A stretch of 64,000 nucleotides of DNA, taken from the NCBI GenBank assembly GCA_949372755.1, contig CASIBO010000008.1, forward strand, positions 124,001-188,000. The letters run 5' to 3'. Every line of letters begins with the position of its first letter. Position 1 is the stretch's first letter. The notes beneath the pieces were generated by a model, which had not been told where the DNA came from, searched no databases, and saw only the letters and a program-made list of their open reading frames with translations. The stretch is from UBA9926 sp018645765. GTDB taxonomy: Bacteria > Pseudomonadota > Gammaproteobacteria > Pseudomonadales > Azotimanducaceae. Both the position numbers and the translations under genes were made by a program. Below are positions 15,833-24,154 of the stretch, piece by piece.

Positions 15833-18310
15833 TCAATCCATAGGCCCGATCGGTTGCATTGTTTTTTGCAACGATCCAACCGTTCGAATCCAGGGTTCAA
15901 TGCCGTTATCGTATTGGACCATCCAGGCTCGTTTTGCGTCACTGGCCAGCTGGATATCGTTGAACGTATCCAAGACCAAAACATAAAGCGGGCGTTTCAT
16001 TAATGGGGTTTTCAAAACAAGCGGGTCTTCCAGCTTGACCGTTGCCGCAAATGTCCGAATCGAGGGGAGGCTTTTCTGGGCGATGAGCTGAATCGCAAAA
16101 TCATCCGCGGGAAGATCCATGAAGTAATCATAAGTCCCATCGCCAGACGTTGCAGGGCTCTCCATCGACGCATAATCTAATCCTGATAAGCCATCAGGAA
16201 TCGAGCCCAGTTTAGCCGCTGACGCAACCGCGGCAACGAACGGCGCAGCTTGAGTGGACCGCGCGATTTGCTCGATGGACCGATTCGGTGCACGATTTTT
16301 TTGGACTGGCGTTGGCTGCGGGTCAATGCGCCGCCTCGGTGCAGTTGATGCGACGCTCGGCATCGGAAGCGCGCCTTTAGGCCCTAAGGTTTGCAACCCG
16401 GCAGGTAATTGCTCAGAGCGTTTTACATGGTCGGTATAGACTTCAGCCAAAGTCGTCCCAGCCGGAAAGGGCTCGGTTGCCGGGATCACAATTTCCGACG
16501 CAATGGTTGCGACATCCGGGCGCACAATTGTTGTGACAGCCTGTGCCGCAAGACCCTCAATCGCCATGCTCGGGGCGTCACTTTGGGTATTGGCTGAGCT
16601 TGGCTGGACTTGCTCAACGATCGTAGGAACGGCTATCAGGTCTAACGGAGCCGGTTCGACTGCCGATTCAAGGACAGCAACAGCCAGTTCGAGGGGGCCC
16701 GCTTCATTTTCGATGGCAGGCATCTCAAGGGCACTAACCCGGCCGGCTGGGGACACAGCATCGACGGCTAACGGCACTTCCATGACGGATGGCATGTCGA
16801 GGTTGACCGCAGGGGCTGACGCGGGCTCAGGCCTTTCGACAGGATCGTCCGACAATGCGTTTGCGATCCGAGAATCAGCCAAGCCCAGCTGCTCCGTCTC
16901 GATCGGCGTCGGCGTTTCACTGATCGTTAATGCACGTGGTTTAGGCATGGCTGTTGTCAACGGCGGCGTTTCTGTAAACGGTTCGGTTGCTGGCATTTCA
17001 ACTGCTGGGATAACCACGCCTTTTGGTGCTTCAACGAGGGCGATTGGCGTGTCGATTTCGGCTGCAATTAGGCCGCTCGCTGCAACCGCTACCATGGCTG
17101 GCGTTATGTCAGGCATCTCGATTGGAAGCTCGGGCAAAGGGTCCGCGTTCTGAGCTTCCGCCAAGCCCTCTTGCACTGTTTCTAGGACAACAGGTGCTTC
17201 AATTCCTTTAATCGCGACAGTATCCGCTGCAAACTCGGCTTGGGTGATTAGCGGCAGTTCTGTTTGAATTGCGATTGCAGGCGATTCAACCGCTGCAACA
17301 ATCCCAGGCTCAGACGATGCAACAACCGGCTTGGGCGCTTCAATCAGTGCGGGGACCGCTGCCTTGTCCGCCATCGCGACCATCGCTGCTGGCAGCGCAA
17401 TCGTTTGGGCCTCAAGCTCGTTTGCATCATTTACCGCCGCCAATCGAATCCTAGAATCGGCCGCTTCTGTCTGAAGCGGCTTGTCTTTACCGCGCGCTGG
17501 TAAAACTGTTTCCGGGCGGTGAATGTCAAGGGCGAGCAGGACGCCAGGTTCTGGCGAAACCAATGGTTTCTGCACTGTCGTCGTTACGGCACTTGTTTCT
17601 ACGATCCTCACTTTTGGCCCTACGTTTTTATCCGCTACAGCCGCCAGAGATTGCGTCTCCAGGACCATGGCGTATGGGGTTGCGGGCTCAGCGGTGACGG
17701 TTGTCGCCTCAGCACTGAAAGCAAGCGCACTATTCATAATTCCATCGTTAAGCGCTTGTTTTTCACGATTCTTTTCGGAGGTGCTTGCAGCAGCATGAAC
17801 CGATTCAAAATCGCCGCCAACGGACTGTACATCCGCTATTTTCGGCAAGCGCTCAGCGAATACGGGGGACTCAGGCGCAGGGTCTTTCGACACGGCTACC
17901 GCCAAGCGGACTTCATCCTCCTCGGCTTTCGTCCGTTGCGCGACGGTCTCCAATAACGTGTTGAGTTCGTTTCGACGCCTCATAGGCGCAGGTTCAAAGC
18001 CTAAGACGCTTTCCAGTGCGTCGATCTTGGTCGGGACTCGGCCCAACTCAGCATTCGACGGTGTCATCGCATCGTGCTTAGTTTGCGCCTCTTCTAAGCT
18101 GCTGGCGCAAGACCAGTCTTTCGCCTCAAGGTGGCCAATGCAGAACCATCTTGAATCATTGTCTCGATAGGTCTGTTTAGACTGCACAACGCAGGCTGGA
18201 TTTGAAAGGTCAGCATTCTTACCAGAACAGGGATCCTGACTCATCCAGCTGCAACCCGCCAAAACCAAACAGGACAGTGTCGTGCTCATGATCAATAATG
18301 CGCGATTCAT
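15833..18310 (-). CDS. Large SPOR-domain lipoprotein with Ala/Pro/Val-rich middle
   Basis: ATG 18310 (GGAA seven bases upstream) gives a lipoprotein signal MNRALLIMSTTLSCLVLAGC; the ATG at 18349 would bury it behind 13 extra residues. After the lipid Cys comes a short Cys-containing head (four more Cys within about 60 residues), then about 550 residues of low-complexity sequence rich in Ala, Val, Pro and Glu with recurring short VEAPK / EMPA / IETE-like units. The C-terminus (about 730-815) is a SPOR domain: FAIQLIAQKSLPSIRTFA, PLYVLVLDTFNDIQLASDAKRAW, IEPWIRTVGSLQ. SPOR domains bind denuded peptidoglycan at division sites, as in DamX and RlpA. A lipid-anchored septal or cell-envelope role is inferred. 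It is sandwiched between a D-cysteine desulfhydrase-like gene and selA. Confidence 0.82.
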   Translation of the reverse strand: MNRALLIMSTTLSCLVLAGCSWMSQDPCSGKNADLSNPACVVQSKQTYRDNDSRWFCIGHLEAKDWSCASSLEEAQTKHDAMTPSNAELGRVPTKIDALESVLGFEPAPMRRRNELNTLLETVAQRTKAEEDEVRLAVAVSKDPAPESPVFAERLPKIADVQSVGGDFESVHAAASTSEKNREKQALNDGIMNSALAFSAEATTVTAEPATPYAMVLETQSLAAVADKNVGPKVRIVETSAVTTTVQKPLVSPEPGVLLALDIHRPETVLPARGKDKPLQTEAADSRIRLAAVNDANELEAQTIALPAAMVAMADKAAVPALIEAPKPVVASSEPGIVAAVESPAIAIQTELPLITQAEFAADTVAIKGIEAPVVLETVQEGLAEAQNADPLPELPIEMPDITPAMVAVAASGLIAAEIDTPIALVEAPKGVVIPAVEMPATEPFTETPPLTTAMPKPRALTISETPTPIETEQLGLADSRIANALSDDPVERPEPASAPAVNLDMPSVMEVPLAVDAVSPAGRVSALEMPAIENEAGPLELAVAVLESAVEPAPLDLIAVPTIVEQVQPSSANTQSDAPSMAIEGLAAQAVTTIVRPDVATIASEIVIPATEPFPAGTTLAEVYTDHVKRSEQLPAGLQTLGPKGALPMPSVASTAPRRRIDPQPTPVQKNRAPNRSIEQIARSTQAAPFVAAVASAAKLGSIPDGLSGLDYASMESPATSGDGTYDYFMDLPADDFAIQLIAQKSLPSIRTFAATVKLEDPLVLKTPLMKRPLYVLVLDTFNDIQLASDAKRAWMVQYDNGIEPWIRTVGSLQKTMQPIGPMD

Positions 18311-18348
18311 AAACTGTTCCAATAGATTAGCCCGAGCATGATAGTTCA

Positions 18349-19338
18349 TTATGCGAGTAATTCCGATAGGCTCCGTTGGCTCATCTGTGGGAATAATCCG
18401 AATAACCCACCGGTGTGAAGAAAGACAACATCGGTGCCCTGGATATCGCCCTGTTGGATCATTTCAATGAGTCCTTGAAACGCTTTTCCAGTGTAAACCG
18501 GATCCAAAATAACACCTTCTAATTGCGCAAGCCAAGCAATCAATCGATACACCTCGGGGGAGGCTAGGCCATAACCCTCACCGACAAAATCATCACGAAG
18601 CTGCCCCGGCCCTGGATTAAGACTCGATTGAAAACGCGTTTGCCAGCGGGCTGTATCCATTGCCGTTTTGCGCTCAAAGAATCCTGCATTACGGGACACG
18701 CAGATGCCGATGACGGGCAGAGACAGGTTGTAAAGCGCTTGACCTAACAATAACCCAGCATAAGTGCCGCCGGATCCAATCGCGGTCACAATACAACTCG
18801 GTTGAATTTGCGCGCAGGTAAAATCTGCGGCCAGTTCCTTGACGGCTTGAATGTAACCCCAAAGGCCCAGTTCATCGCTTGCGCCAATTGGGATCCGGTA
18901 TGGTCGCTCACCCAAGGCGCTGAGCTGGACGACCTTGCGTTCATAGAGTTCATCGAGGCGCTCGAAGGCTTCATCGCTCACATAGTCGATTTTAGCGCCT
19001 AACACCTGATTAAGGAGTAGGTTGCCATTGGCGGTTCTAGTTTCAGAGCCGCGCAAAATCAGATGGCACTGCAAACCGAGTTGCGCGGCAAATAAAGCGG
19101 TTGCCCGGCAATGATTCGATTGCAAGCCGCCACTCGTAATCAGGGCCGTTGCGCCTTGGTTTAAAGCATCCGCTAGCACAAACTCGAGTTTTCTGATTTT
19201 GTTCCCGGCGCCTGCAGCTTCGGTTAGATCATCTCTTTTAATCCAGATTCGGGGCCCACCAAGGGCTTCAGACAGTCGATCAAGTGGTTGCAGCGGCGTC
19301 GGTAGCCTCGCCAGGTCGAGTTTAGGCGGCGGGTTCAT
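18349..19338 (-). CDS. D-cysteine desulfhydrase / ACC-deaminase-family PLP enzyme
   Basis: ATG 19338 starts MNPPPKLDLARLPTPLQPLD, the usual N-terminus of this family; TTG 19359 is possible but less natural. The PLP lysine is in AGNKIRKLEF, and the substrate-loop motif is TSGGLQSNHCRATA. The phosphate-binding glycine run is AIGSGGTYAGL, and HTGGLFGLF lies at the C-terminus. The family contains D-cysteine desulfhydrase (D-Cys to pyruvate, H2S and ammonia) and ACC deaminase; the SNH motif and overall pattern favour the former. The start overlaps the end of the thioesterase gene. It lies two genes upstream of selA; a link to sulfur or selenium supply is possible but unproven. Confidence 0.8.
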   Translation of the reverse strand: MNPPPKLDLARLPTPLQPLDRLSEALGGPRIWIKRDDLTEAAGAGNKIRKLEFVLADALNQGATALITSGGLQSNHCRATALFAAQLGLQCHLILRGSETRTANGNLLLNQVLGAKIDYVSDEAFERLDELYERKVVQLSALGERPYRIPIGASDELGLWGYIQAVKELAADFTCAQIQPSCIVTAIGSGGTYAGLLLGQALYNLSLPVIGICVSRNAGFFERKTAMDTARWQTRFQSSLNPGPGQLRDDFVGEGYGLASPEVYRLIAWLAQLEGVILDPVYTGKAFQGLIEMIQQGDIQGTDVVFLHTGGLFGLFPQMSQRSLSELLA

Positions 19339-19795
19339 GATGGCGATTTCGCACGACAAACTGACTGGACGTGGTCATAGTAATTTCACCATCTTCAATC
19401 ATTTCCGTGGTTAGCAACACACTGGACTTACCGCGGGCCAGCAATTTCTGCTGAAAAACCGCAAAGTCATTCGGCAGCCGGCAGCGACAGGTCAGATGTT
19501 TTAAAACAGGTCGCAGAAAAACCGCCTCGGAACGGCCAACAACCGTATTCCCAACGATGTGCATTTTTCCAATTTGAAGTTGTACCATGCCCCAACCGGC
19601 TAAGGCCGATAGTGCAGACAAACTGCCCCCAAAGGCGCTCATCTGATGGTTAATATTCGGCGTGAGCGGCGCTTCAAGGGTTAATAAATCCTCCTCAAAG
19701 CTCGCGACCGTCACCCCCATCGCGACACTTAGCGGAATCAATTGATGAATCGTCGCCTCTAATTCCGCGGCGGTTTTAACTTGAATTGACGGCAT
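19322..19795 (-). CDS. YiiD C-terminal-type hotdog thioesterase
   Basis: The protein has about 157 residues from ATG 19795 (GAGGTGG upstream; a GTG at 19810 is an alternative). The sequence follows the putative-thioesterase domain seen at the C-terminus of E. coli YiiD: IPLSVAMGVTVASFE, LTLEAPLTPNINHQMSAFGGSLSALSALAGWG, and the later strand GKSSVLLTTEMIEDG. The NINHQMSAFGGS helix entry is the family's best marker. The substrate is unknown; an acyl-CoA or acyl-ACP ester is expected. The gene heads the minus-strand run leading to selAB and is divergent from apbE. Confidence 0.75.
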   Translation of the reverse strand: MPSIQVKTAAELEATIHQLIPLSVAMGVTVASFEEDLLTLEAPLTPNINHQMSAFGGSLSALSALAGWGMVQLQIGKMHIVGNTVVGRSEAVFLRPVLKHLTCRCRLPNDFAVFQQKLLARGKSSVLLTTEMIEDGEITMTTSSQFVVRNRHHEPAA

Positions 19796-19864
19796 ATCCA
19801 CGTGGGCCACCTCTTATTGACAGTTATGACTATAATACAGCGTCACCTTGGGATGCAGTGCTTT

Positions 19865-20872
19865 ATGCGTTATCTCTTTCTATTATTGATTGCCCTGACG
19901 TCGAGCTGTCGTGACGACGGCGCGTCGCTTGAACTCACGGGTAACACCATGGGGACCACGTATCGTATCTTGATCGCCAGCCCGGCGAAATCGAGCAACC
20001 TTACTGAAACGCATAAGAAAATAGAAAGAAAACTAATTCAAATCAATGCGTTAATGTCGACTTACGATCCTGAATCGGAAATATCTCGCTTCAATCGAAC
20101 GAGGCCAGGCACGCCGTTTAGTTTGCACGCCGATACAGCAGAAGTCTTAGCTTTCAGTCTCGACCTAGCGGATAAAACGGGCGGCGCCTTTGACCCGACT
20201 ATTGGGCCGTTAGTGGAACTCTGGGGGTTTGGGCGCGCGACATCAACCGGTCAAGCGCCAGCAGATGACCGCATCCAAGTCGTTAAACGGCAAATTGGAT
20301 ATCAAAGTCTTCAACTGGATACAGACGCCCCCGCCGTGAAGACGCCGATCGGGCGAGAGCTCGACTTTTCCGCTACGGCGAAAGGTTTCGCGGTCGATGC
20401 ATTGGCGGCGATCCTCGTGCAACAGGGACATTCAAATTTTCTCGTTGAAATCGGCGGCGAACTATTCTCCAAAGGAGAGAAGCGTCCAGGGCAGCCCTGG
20501 CGAGTTGCTATTGAGATGCCCAGCAACGCCTCCCGCTCGATATATCGTGCTTTTCCATTGATCGATTCTGCGATCGCGACCTCGGGAGACTACCGAAATT
20601 ATTTTGAATCCAATGGCCAGCGGTTTTCTCACACCATTGATCCGCGAACCGGCTATCCCATTACGCACGCCACCACGTCCGTCACAGTGGTGGCCTCAAC
20701 AACCCTGGAGGCCGATGGCTGGGCGACAGCGTTGAACGTGCTCGGCCCGGTCGCTGGCATGCAGTTAGCGGCCGATCAAAATCTGGCCGTGGTCATGCTC
20801 GTCTTTGAGCAGAATGAACTCAAAGCATTGGAAAGCGCCGCGTTTAAAGACTATCTTGCTCAAAGCCTGTAA
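19865..20872 (+). CDS. apbE: FAD:protein FMN transferase ApbE (lipoprotein)
   Basis: ApbE attaches FMN covalently to Thr/Ser residues of NqrB, NqrC and RnfG/RnfD in the periplasm. ATG 19865 gives MRYLFLLLIALTSSC, a lipoprotein signal. Conserved motifs are TGNTMGTTYRI near the N-terminus, DPTIGPLVELWGFG, DFSATAKGFAVDALA, and the metal/FAD site HTIDPRTGYPI near residue 258. The 335-residue length is typical. nqrM follows about 200 bases downstream, which argues that the target is the Na+-translocating NADH:quinone reductase, whose structural genes lie outside the window. Upstream ATG/TTG codons in frame do not give a signal peptide at the start. Confidence 0.93.
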   Translation: MRYLFLLLIALTSSCRDDGASLELTGNTMGTTYRILIASPAKSSNLTETHKKIERKLIQINALMSTYDPESEISRFNRTRPGTPFSLHADTAEVLAFSLDLADKTGGAFDPTIGPLVELWGFGRATSTGQAPADDRIQVVKRQIGYQSLQLDTDAPAVKTPIGRELDFSATAKGFAVDALAAILVQQGHSNFLVEIGGELFSKGEKRPGQPWRVAIEMPSNASRSIYRAFPLIDSAIATSGDYRNYFESNGQRFSHTIDPRTGYPITHATTSVTVVASTTLEADGWATALNVLGPVAGMQLAADQNLAVVMLVFEQNELKALESAAFKDYLAQSL

Positions 20873-21071
20873 ACTGAAGCCGAGCATTAAAAAGCGGTGA
20901 TAGCCGTTTTGTGAATCAAAGGCTAGCCGAGACCGGCTTGTTGGCACGCAGTGCAACAACCTTCAATCACCAACGGCTTTGTTGAATTGAAGATGGATCA
21001 AGCAGACGAGAAGCGCTAGACCGCCGCCCTTGAGATAGGCGATGGCCCTTAGAAACAGAGTAGGTGATTCG

Positions 21072-21293
21072 ATGATAGAGTTTTTTATGACGTTTTTAGT
21101 TTTTCTATTTGTGATCGTTATCATGGCGGTTGGCGTTATGCGTGGCAGACCACCGATAGCAGGATCCTGCGGCGGTTTGGGCGCGATGGGGGTCGACGGC
21201 GCGTGCGAAATTTGTGGGGGTAATCCGGACAAGTGCGAGGCCTCTGATGGCCCGGGGGCAAAACCGGTCATTACCAATGCGTTAGAAGCTTAG
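21072..21293 (+). CDS. nqrM: Na+-NQR maturation protein NqrM (DUF539)
   Basis: NqrM is needed to assemble Na+-NQR, probably by delivering iron to the Cys-coordinated site between NqrD and NqrE. ATG 21072 (GTAGGTG upstream) gives 73 residues: one N-terminal membrane helix (IEFFMTFLVFLFVIVIMAVG), then RGRPPIAGSCGGLGAMG and CEICGGNPDKCE. The GSCGGL motif and the four-Cys arrangement are the family hallmark. An upstream in-frame ATG at 21042 would add ten polar residues and is less likely. It follows apbE on the same strand, and a strong terminator lies 43 bases downstream. Confidence 0.92.
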   Translation: MIEFFMTFLVFLFVIVIMAVGVMRGRPPIAGSCGGLGAMGVDGACEICGGNPDKCEASDGPGAKPVITNALEA

Positions 21294-21335
21294 CGCAGCG
21301 CTGAGTCTTCTCTCCAGTCCCGCATCACGAAGTTG

Positions 21336-21366
21336 AGCCCCCTAAGCGCGTCGCTGAGGGCTTTTT
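21336..21366 (+). terminator. Rho-independent terminator after nqrM
   Basis: AGCCCCCTAAGCG pairs with CGCTGAGGGCT around a CGT loop, giving about 10 pairs with one A-G mismatch and a two-base bulge, followed directly by TTTTT (21362-21366). It lies 43 bases past the nqrM stop and separates it from the convergent PilZ gene. Confidence 0.8.
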
Positions 21367-21467
21367 ACAGCTGACGTAGAGCTTAGAGTTTGAAAAATGC
21401 CCACTTGATGCCTGCAAGGCTCCGGTTAAACGCAGCGGAGGCGGATCGAGCGCTGCGGGTCGATCCC

Positions 21468-22064
21468 TCACAGCAATTCATCATTTTGTTCTGCTCTAAT
21501 CTGAGCTCGGCGAGCATCTGTCTGGCGATTTAAAAGATGCCGATTGATTAGTTTTTGATACTCAAGTGGCAAGCTAACAAGCTCGATACCCGAGCGACAC
21601 CGGCCGCGGCCTTTGTGCATCCTACTGTAACGAATGGGGGCAAAGCAGGTCAGCACCCAAGCGCCTTCATCAAACAAGACCCGCAGTGCGACATAACTTT
21701 GCTCGGGCAATAATTCCTCAACACAAAGACCTGCGCCGCCAACACTAAGATCAATTAATTCCGATCAAAAAATGTCTGGGATCTTAATTTCATTGCACAG
21801 CACGCGCCGCCCGATTAGCGCAACCTGCTGATCTAGATGCTTAAGATAAGCGGCCATCTCGGCATTTTGTACGTCAATGCGCTCTAGAAACCCTTTGCCC
21901 TGACGTTGCAACCTCTTAAGTTGTCCGATCAGCTGAATCGCTTCAGAGTAATCAAACAACGTTTCTGGATCTTGGGTGGCTATCTGATCTGAACTGATCA
22001 GCTTATACTCACAGCAGAGTGTATCTTCTAAGCGGAAAAAATCTCTAATGTCGATCTCACTCAT
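21468..22064 (-). pseudogene. PilZ-domain protein interrupted by an in-frame UGA at codon 100
   Basis: One continuous 199-codon frame from ATG 22064 (AGGA six bases upstream) to the stop at 21468 is broken only by TGA at 21765-21767. The N-terminal part (about 1-95) is helical, with FFRLEDTLCCEYKLI typical of the leader of PilZ proteins in this bacterial group. Directly after the UGA comes the PilZ signature SELIDLSVGGAGLCVEE, and later a PIRYSR and CRSGIELVSL strand pair. PilZ domains bind cyclic di-GMP. The UGA sits in the first strand of the domain, not at a redox site. A CGA (Arg) to TGA transition, an assembly error, or readthrough are the options. A third selenoprotein is possible but has no functional rationale and I see no convincing SECIS. 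Confidence 0.7.
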
Positions 22065-22233
22065 GCCGATCCTAGGTGTCGGCTTGCAGGTGGCGAAAAT
22101 ATTAACGGTTAGGGCAACAATAGTATGAAAAGGGTCGTTCAGCTGAGGCTGGCCCTACTGCGGCTTGGTTACCCTCATTATCGGAACACAATACTATGGA
22201 ATACTTAAGATACAACTTGATGACCGTTGGCCA

Positions 22234-23469
22234 ATGACGCATTGGGTCCTGAGTGTCTCACTAAGAATGGCCAGTAAGCTCGGCAAAAATACCGTGTACC
22301 AGCGGGCGAATGGTCTGCCCGTTGCGGGCCTCAGCATCGCTGTCGCGATTTTGGTGATGGTGTTATCTGTGGTCAATGGTTTTGAAGTCGCCTTGCGAGA
22401 GCGGGTACTGAGCCTCTTCCCGCACGTTTTAATTTTTGACCGCAATCAGATGCAGTTAAACCAGGCACAACTTGCGTTGATTGAATCCCAAGAACAAGTT
22501 TTAGCAATCGCGCCGATCATGGAAATTGGCGGAATGCTCATCGCGAACGGGTCGCATGAAGGGATTGTGGTCTCTGCCGTCGATCCAGCTTTGGAAGCTA
22601 AAGTGAATGACTTGCCGAGCTATGTAACGAGCGGAACCTGGTCCAATTTAGAGCAAATTCCCTTCAGCATGGTGATCAGTCAACAGCTTGCGACGGCTTT
22701 GGATCTAGCCCTCAACGATCGCGTCACGCTGATGCTGCCAATCGCAAACTTTTCGCTGGCAGGTATCAGCACGCGCTCTAAACGATTTACCGTCGTTGGC
22801 ATCTATGACACTGCAACCGACTTGGATCGTGCTACCGCCTACATCAATCTTACGGCCGGCACCGCACTCGGTGGAAACCGATTTCCACAAGGCGTGCGGT
22901 TAAAACTCAAGGATCTGTTTCAAGCCGCGAACGTTTTGCAATCAATCTATTACGCGCATCCCGCCCAGCCAATCTTCGGATCAAGCTGGATGAGCCGGCA
23001 GGGGAGCCTTTACGCGGCCATCGGACTCCAAAAGCAAATTATGTTTATTTTACTGGCACTGCTGGTCGCGGTCGCCGCATTTAATGTCACCTCGCAACTG
23101 GTCATCTACGTTGAAGAACGCCGATCTGATATCGCAATATTGAAAACCTTGGGCGCAGGTGCGCATGAGATACGGCGGATTTTCCTGTTGCAGGGCATGA
23201 CCCTTGGACTGATCGGCACGGGTGCCGGTCTCATCCTGGGTTTTATTGCGTGTGACGCGATCAACTGGGGGCTCATGACGCTACAAAGTGTCTTCTCTTT
23301 AAATTTGCTGGCGGAGTACTTCGTGCATTACCTGCCGTTTGATCGATTGCTAGCCGATTTCTTTTGGGTTGGCTTCGTCAGCCTCATGTTGTGCTTCATC
23401 GCGAGCGTTTATCCTGCGCATCGCGCCGCAAAAATGATGATCTCGGAAGGACTTAGAGATGGCGTTTGA
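22234..23469 (+). CDS. lolC: Lipoprotein-releasing ABC transporter permease LolC
   Basis: LolCDE extracts outer-membrane lipoproteins from the inner membrane and hands them to LolA. ATG 22234 begins MTHWVLSVSLRMASKLG; 411 residues fits LolC/LolE (about 400-414). The protein has an N-terminal membrane helix (about 30-55, VAGLSIAVAILVMVLSVVNGFE), a large periplasmic domain, and three C-terminal helices with the FtsX-family signature RRSDIAILKTLGAGAHEIRRIF. It overlaps lolD by 11 bases. The assignment to LolC rather than LolE rests on its position first in the C-D-E order. Confidence 0.92.
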   Translation: MTHWVLSVSLRMASKLGKNTVYQRANGLPVAGLSIAVAILVMVLSVVNGFEVALRERVLSLFPHVLIFDRNQMQLNQAQLALIESQEQVLAIAPIMEIGGMLIANGSHEGIVVSAVDPALEAKVNDLPSYVTSGTWSNLEQIPFSMVISQQLATALDLALNDRVTLMLPIANFSLAGISTRSKRFTVVGIYDTATDLDRATAYINLTAGTALGGNRFPQGVRLKLKDLFQAANVLQSIYYAHPAQPIFGSSWMSRQGSLYAAIGLQKQIMFILLALLVAVAAFNVTSQLVIYVEERRSDIAILKTLGAGAHEIRRIFLLQGMTLGLIGTGAGLILGFIACDAINWGLMTLQSVFSLNLLAEYFVHYLPFDRLLADFFWVGFVSLMLCFIASVYPAHRAAKMMISEGLRDGV

Positions 23470-24154
23470 GAACAACCCAACCCCCAGTGTGGTAGCGACA
23501 AGCCTCATCAAATCCTATCCCCACGGTCAAGCGGGTGTGATAAACGTTTTAAACAGTCTCGACTTAATCATTCATCAAGGCGAGCAGGTGGCGATCACTG
23601 GGGCCTCCGGTAGCGGCAAGAGTACTTTGCTGCAAATTCTAGCCGGCTTGGAACGCTCGGACTCGGGCACCGTTTCCTTGCTTGAAAAATCGATGCATCA
23701 AATGAAGGATCAAGCGCTGGCTCGATTTCGCAACCACCATCTGGGTTTTGTTTACCAGTTTCACCACCTAATTGACGATTTCACCGCGTTGGAGAACGTC
23801 GCCTTGCCGGCTCGAATTAAAGGCCTGACGACGGCGGCCGCAAATAATCAAGCGATGGCCATCTTGGCCCAAATGGGATTGTCTGCCCGATTGTCCCATT
23901 TCCCCTGGCAGCTTTCTGGCGGCGAACGCCAGCGCTGCGCGATCGCCAGAGCGTTGATCAACCAACCTGAAATTATTTTTGCCGACGAACCTACTGGCAA
24001 TCTCGATCATGAATCCGCCCAGCAAGTGAGCGACCTGATGATGTCATTGTGCCGATTAAACGGCGCAACCTTGATTCTTGTCACCCATAACCCGCACCTA
24101 GCTGGCCAAACAGACCGCCAGCTCACCCTTGTCGACGGGGCTTTGCGGCAATGA
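23459..24154 (+). CDS. lolD: Lipoprotein-releasing ABC transporter ATPase LolD
   Basis: The 231-residue ABC ATPase has Walker A GASGSGKST (about 42-50), signature LSGGERQRCAIARAL, Walker B IIFADEPTGNLD and switch His in VTHN. The length and the FVYQFHHLIDDFTALENV Q-loop region match LolD. It energises extraction of mature lipoproteins. It overlaps lolC by 11 bases and lolE by four, so the three are coupled. The intact motifs contrast with the degraded MlaF-like protein at 9713-10378. Confidence 0.95.
   Translation: MAFENNPTPSVVATSLIKSYPHGQAGVINVLNSLDLIIHQGEQVAITGASGSGKSTLLQILAGLERSDSGTVSLLEKSMHQMKDQALARFRNHHLGFVYQFHHLIDDFTALENVALPARIKGLTTAAANNQAMAILAQMGLSARLSHFPWQLSGGERQRCAIARALINQPEIIFADEPTGNLDHESAQQVSDLMMSLCRLNGATLILVTHNPHLAGQTDRQLTLVDGALRQ

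Noticed and set aside
15870..15900. GTTCGAATCC resembling a tRNA T-loop
   Set aside because: It is inside the SPOR-domain coding sequence and lacks partner stems.
19817..19836. TTGACA and TATAAT before apbE
   Set aside because: Both hexamers are perfect, but the spacer is only eight bases, so they cannot form one sigma-70 promoter; TATAAT alone may still be a -10.
21765..21767. PilZ UGA as a third selenocysteine
   Set aside because: It is not at a catalytic or redox position, no convincing hairpin follows, and a single CGA-to-TGA change explains it. Kept as a pseudogene call with the alternative noted.
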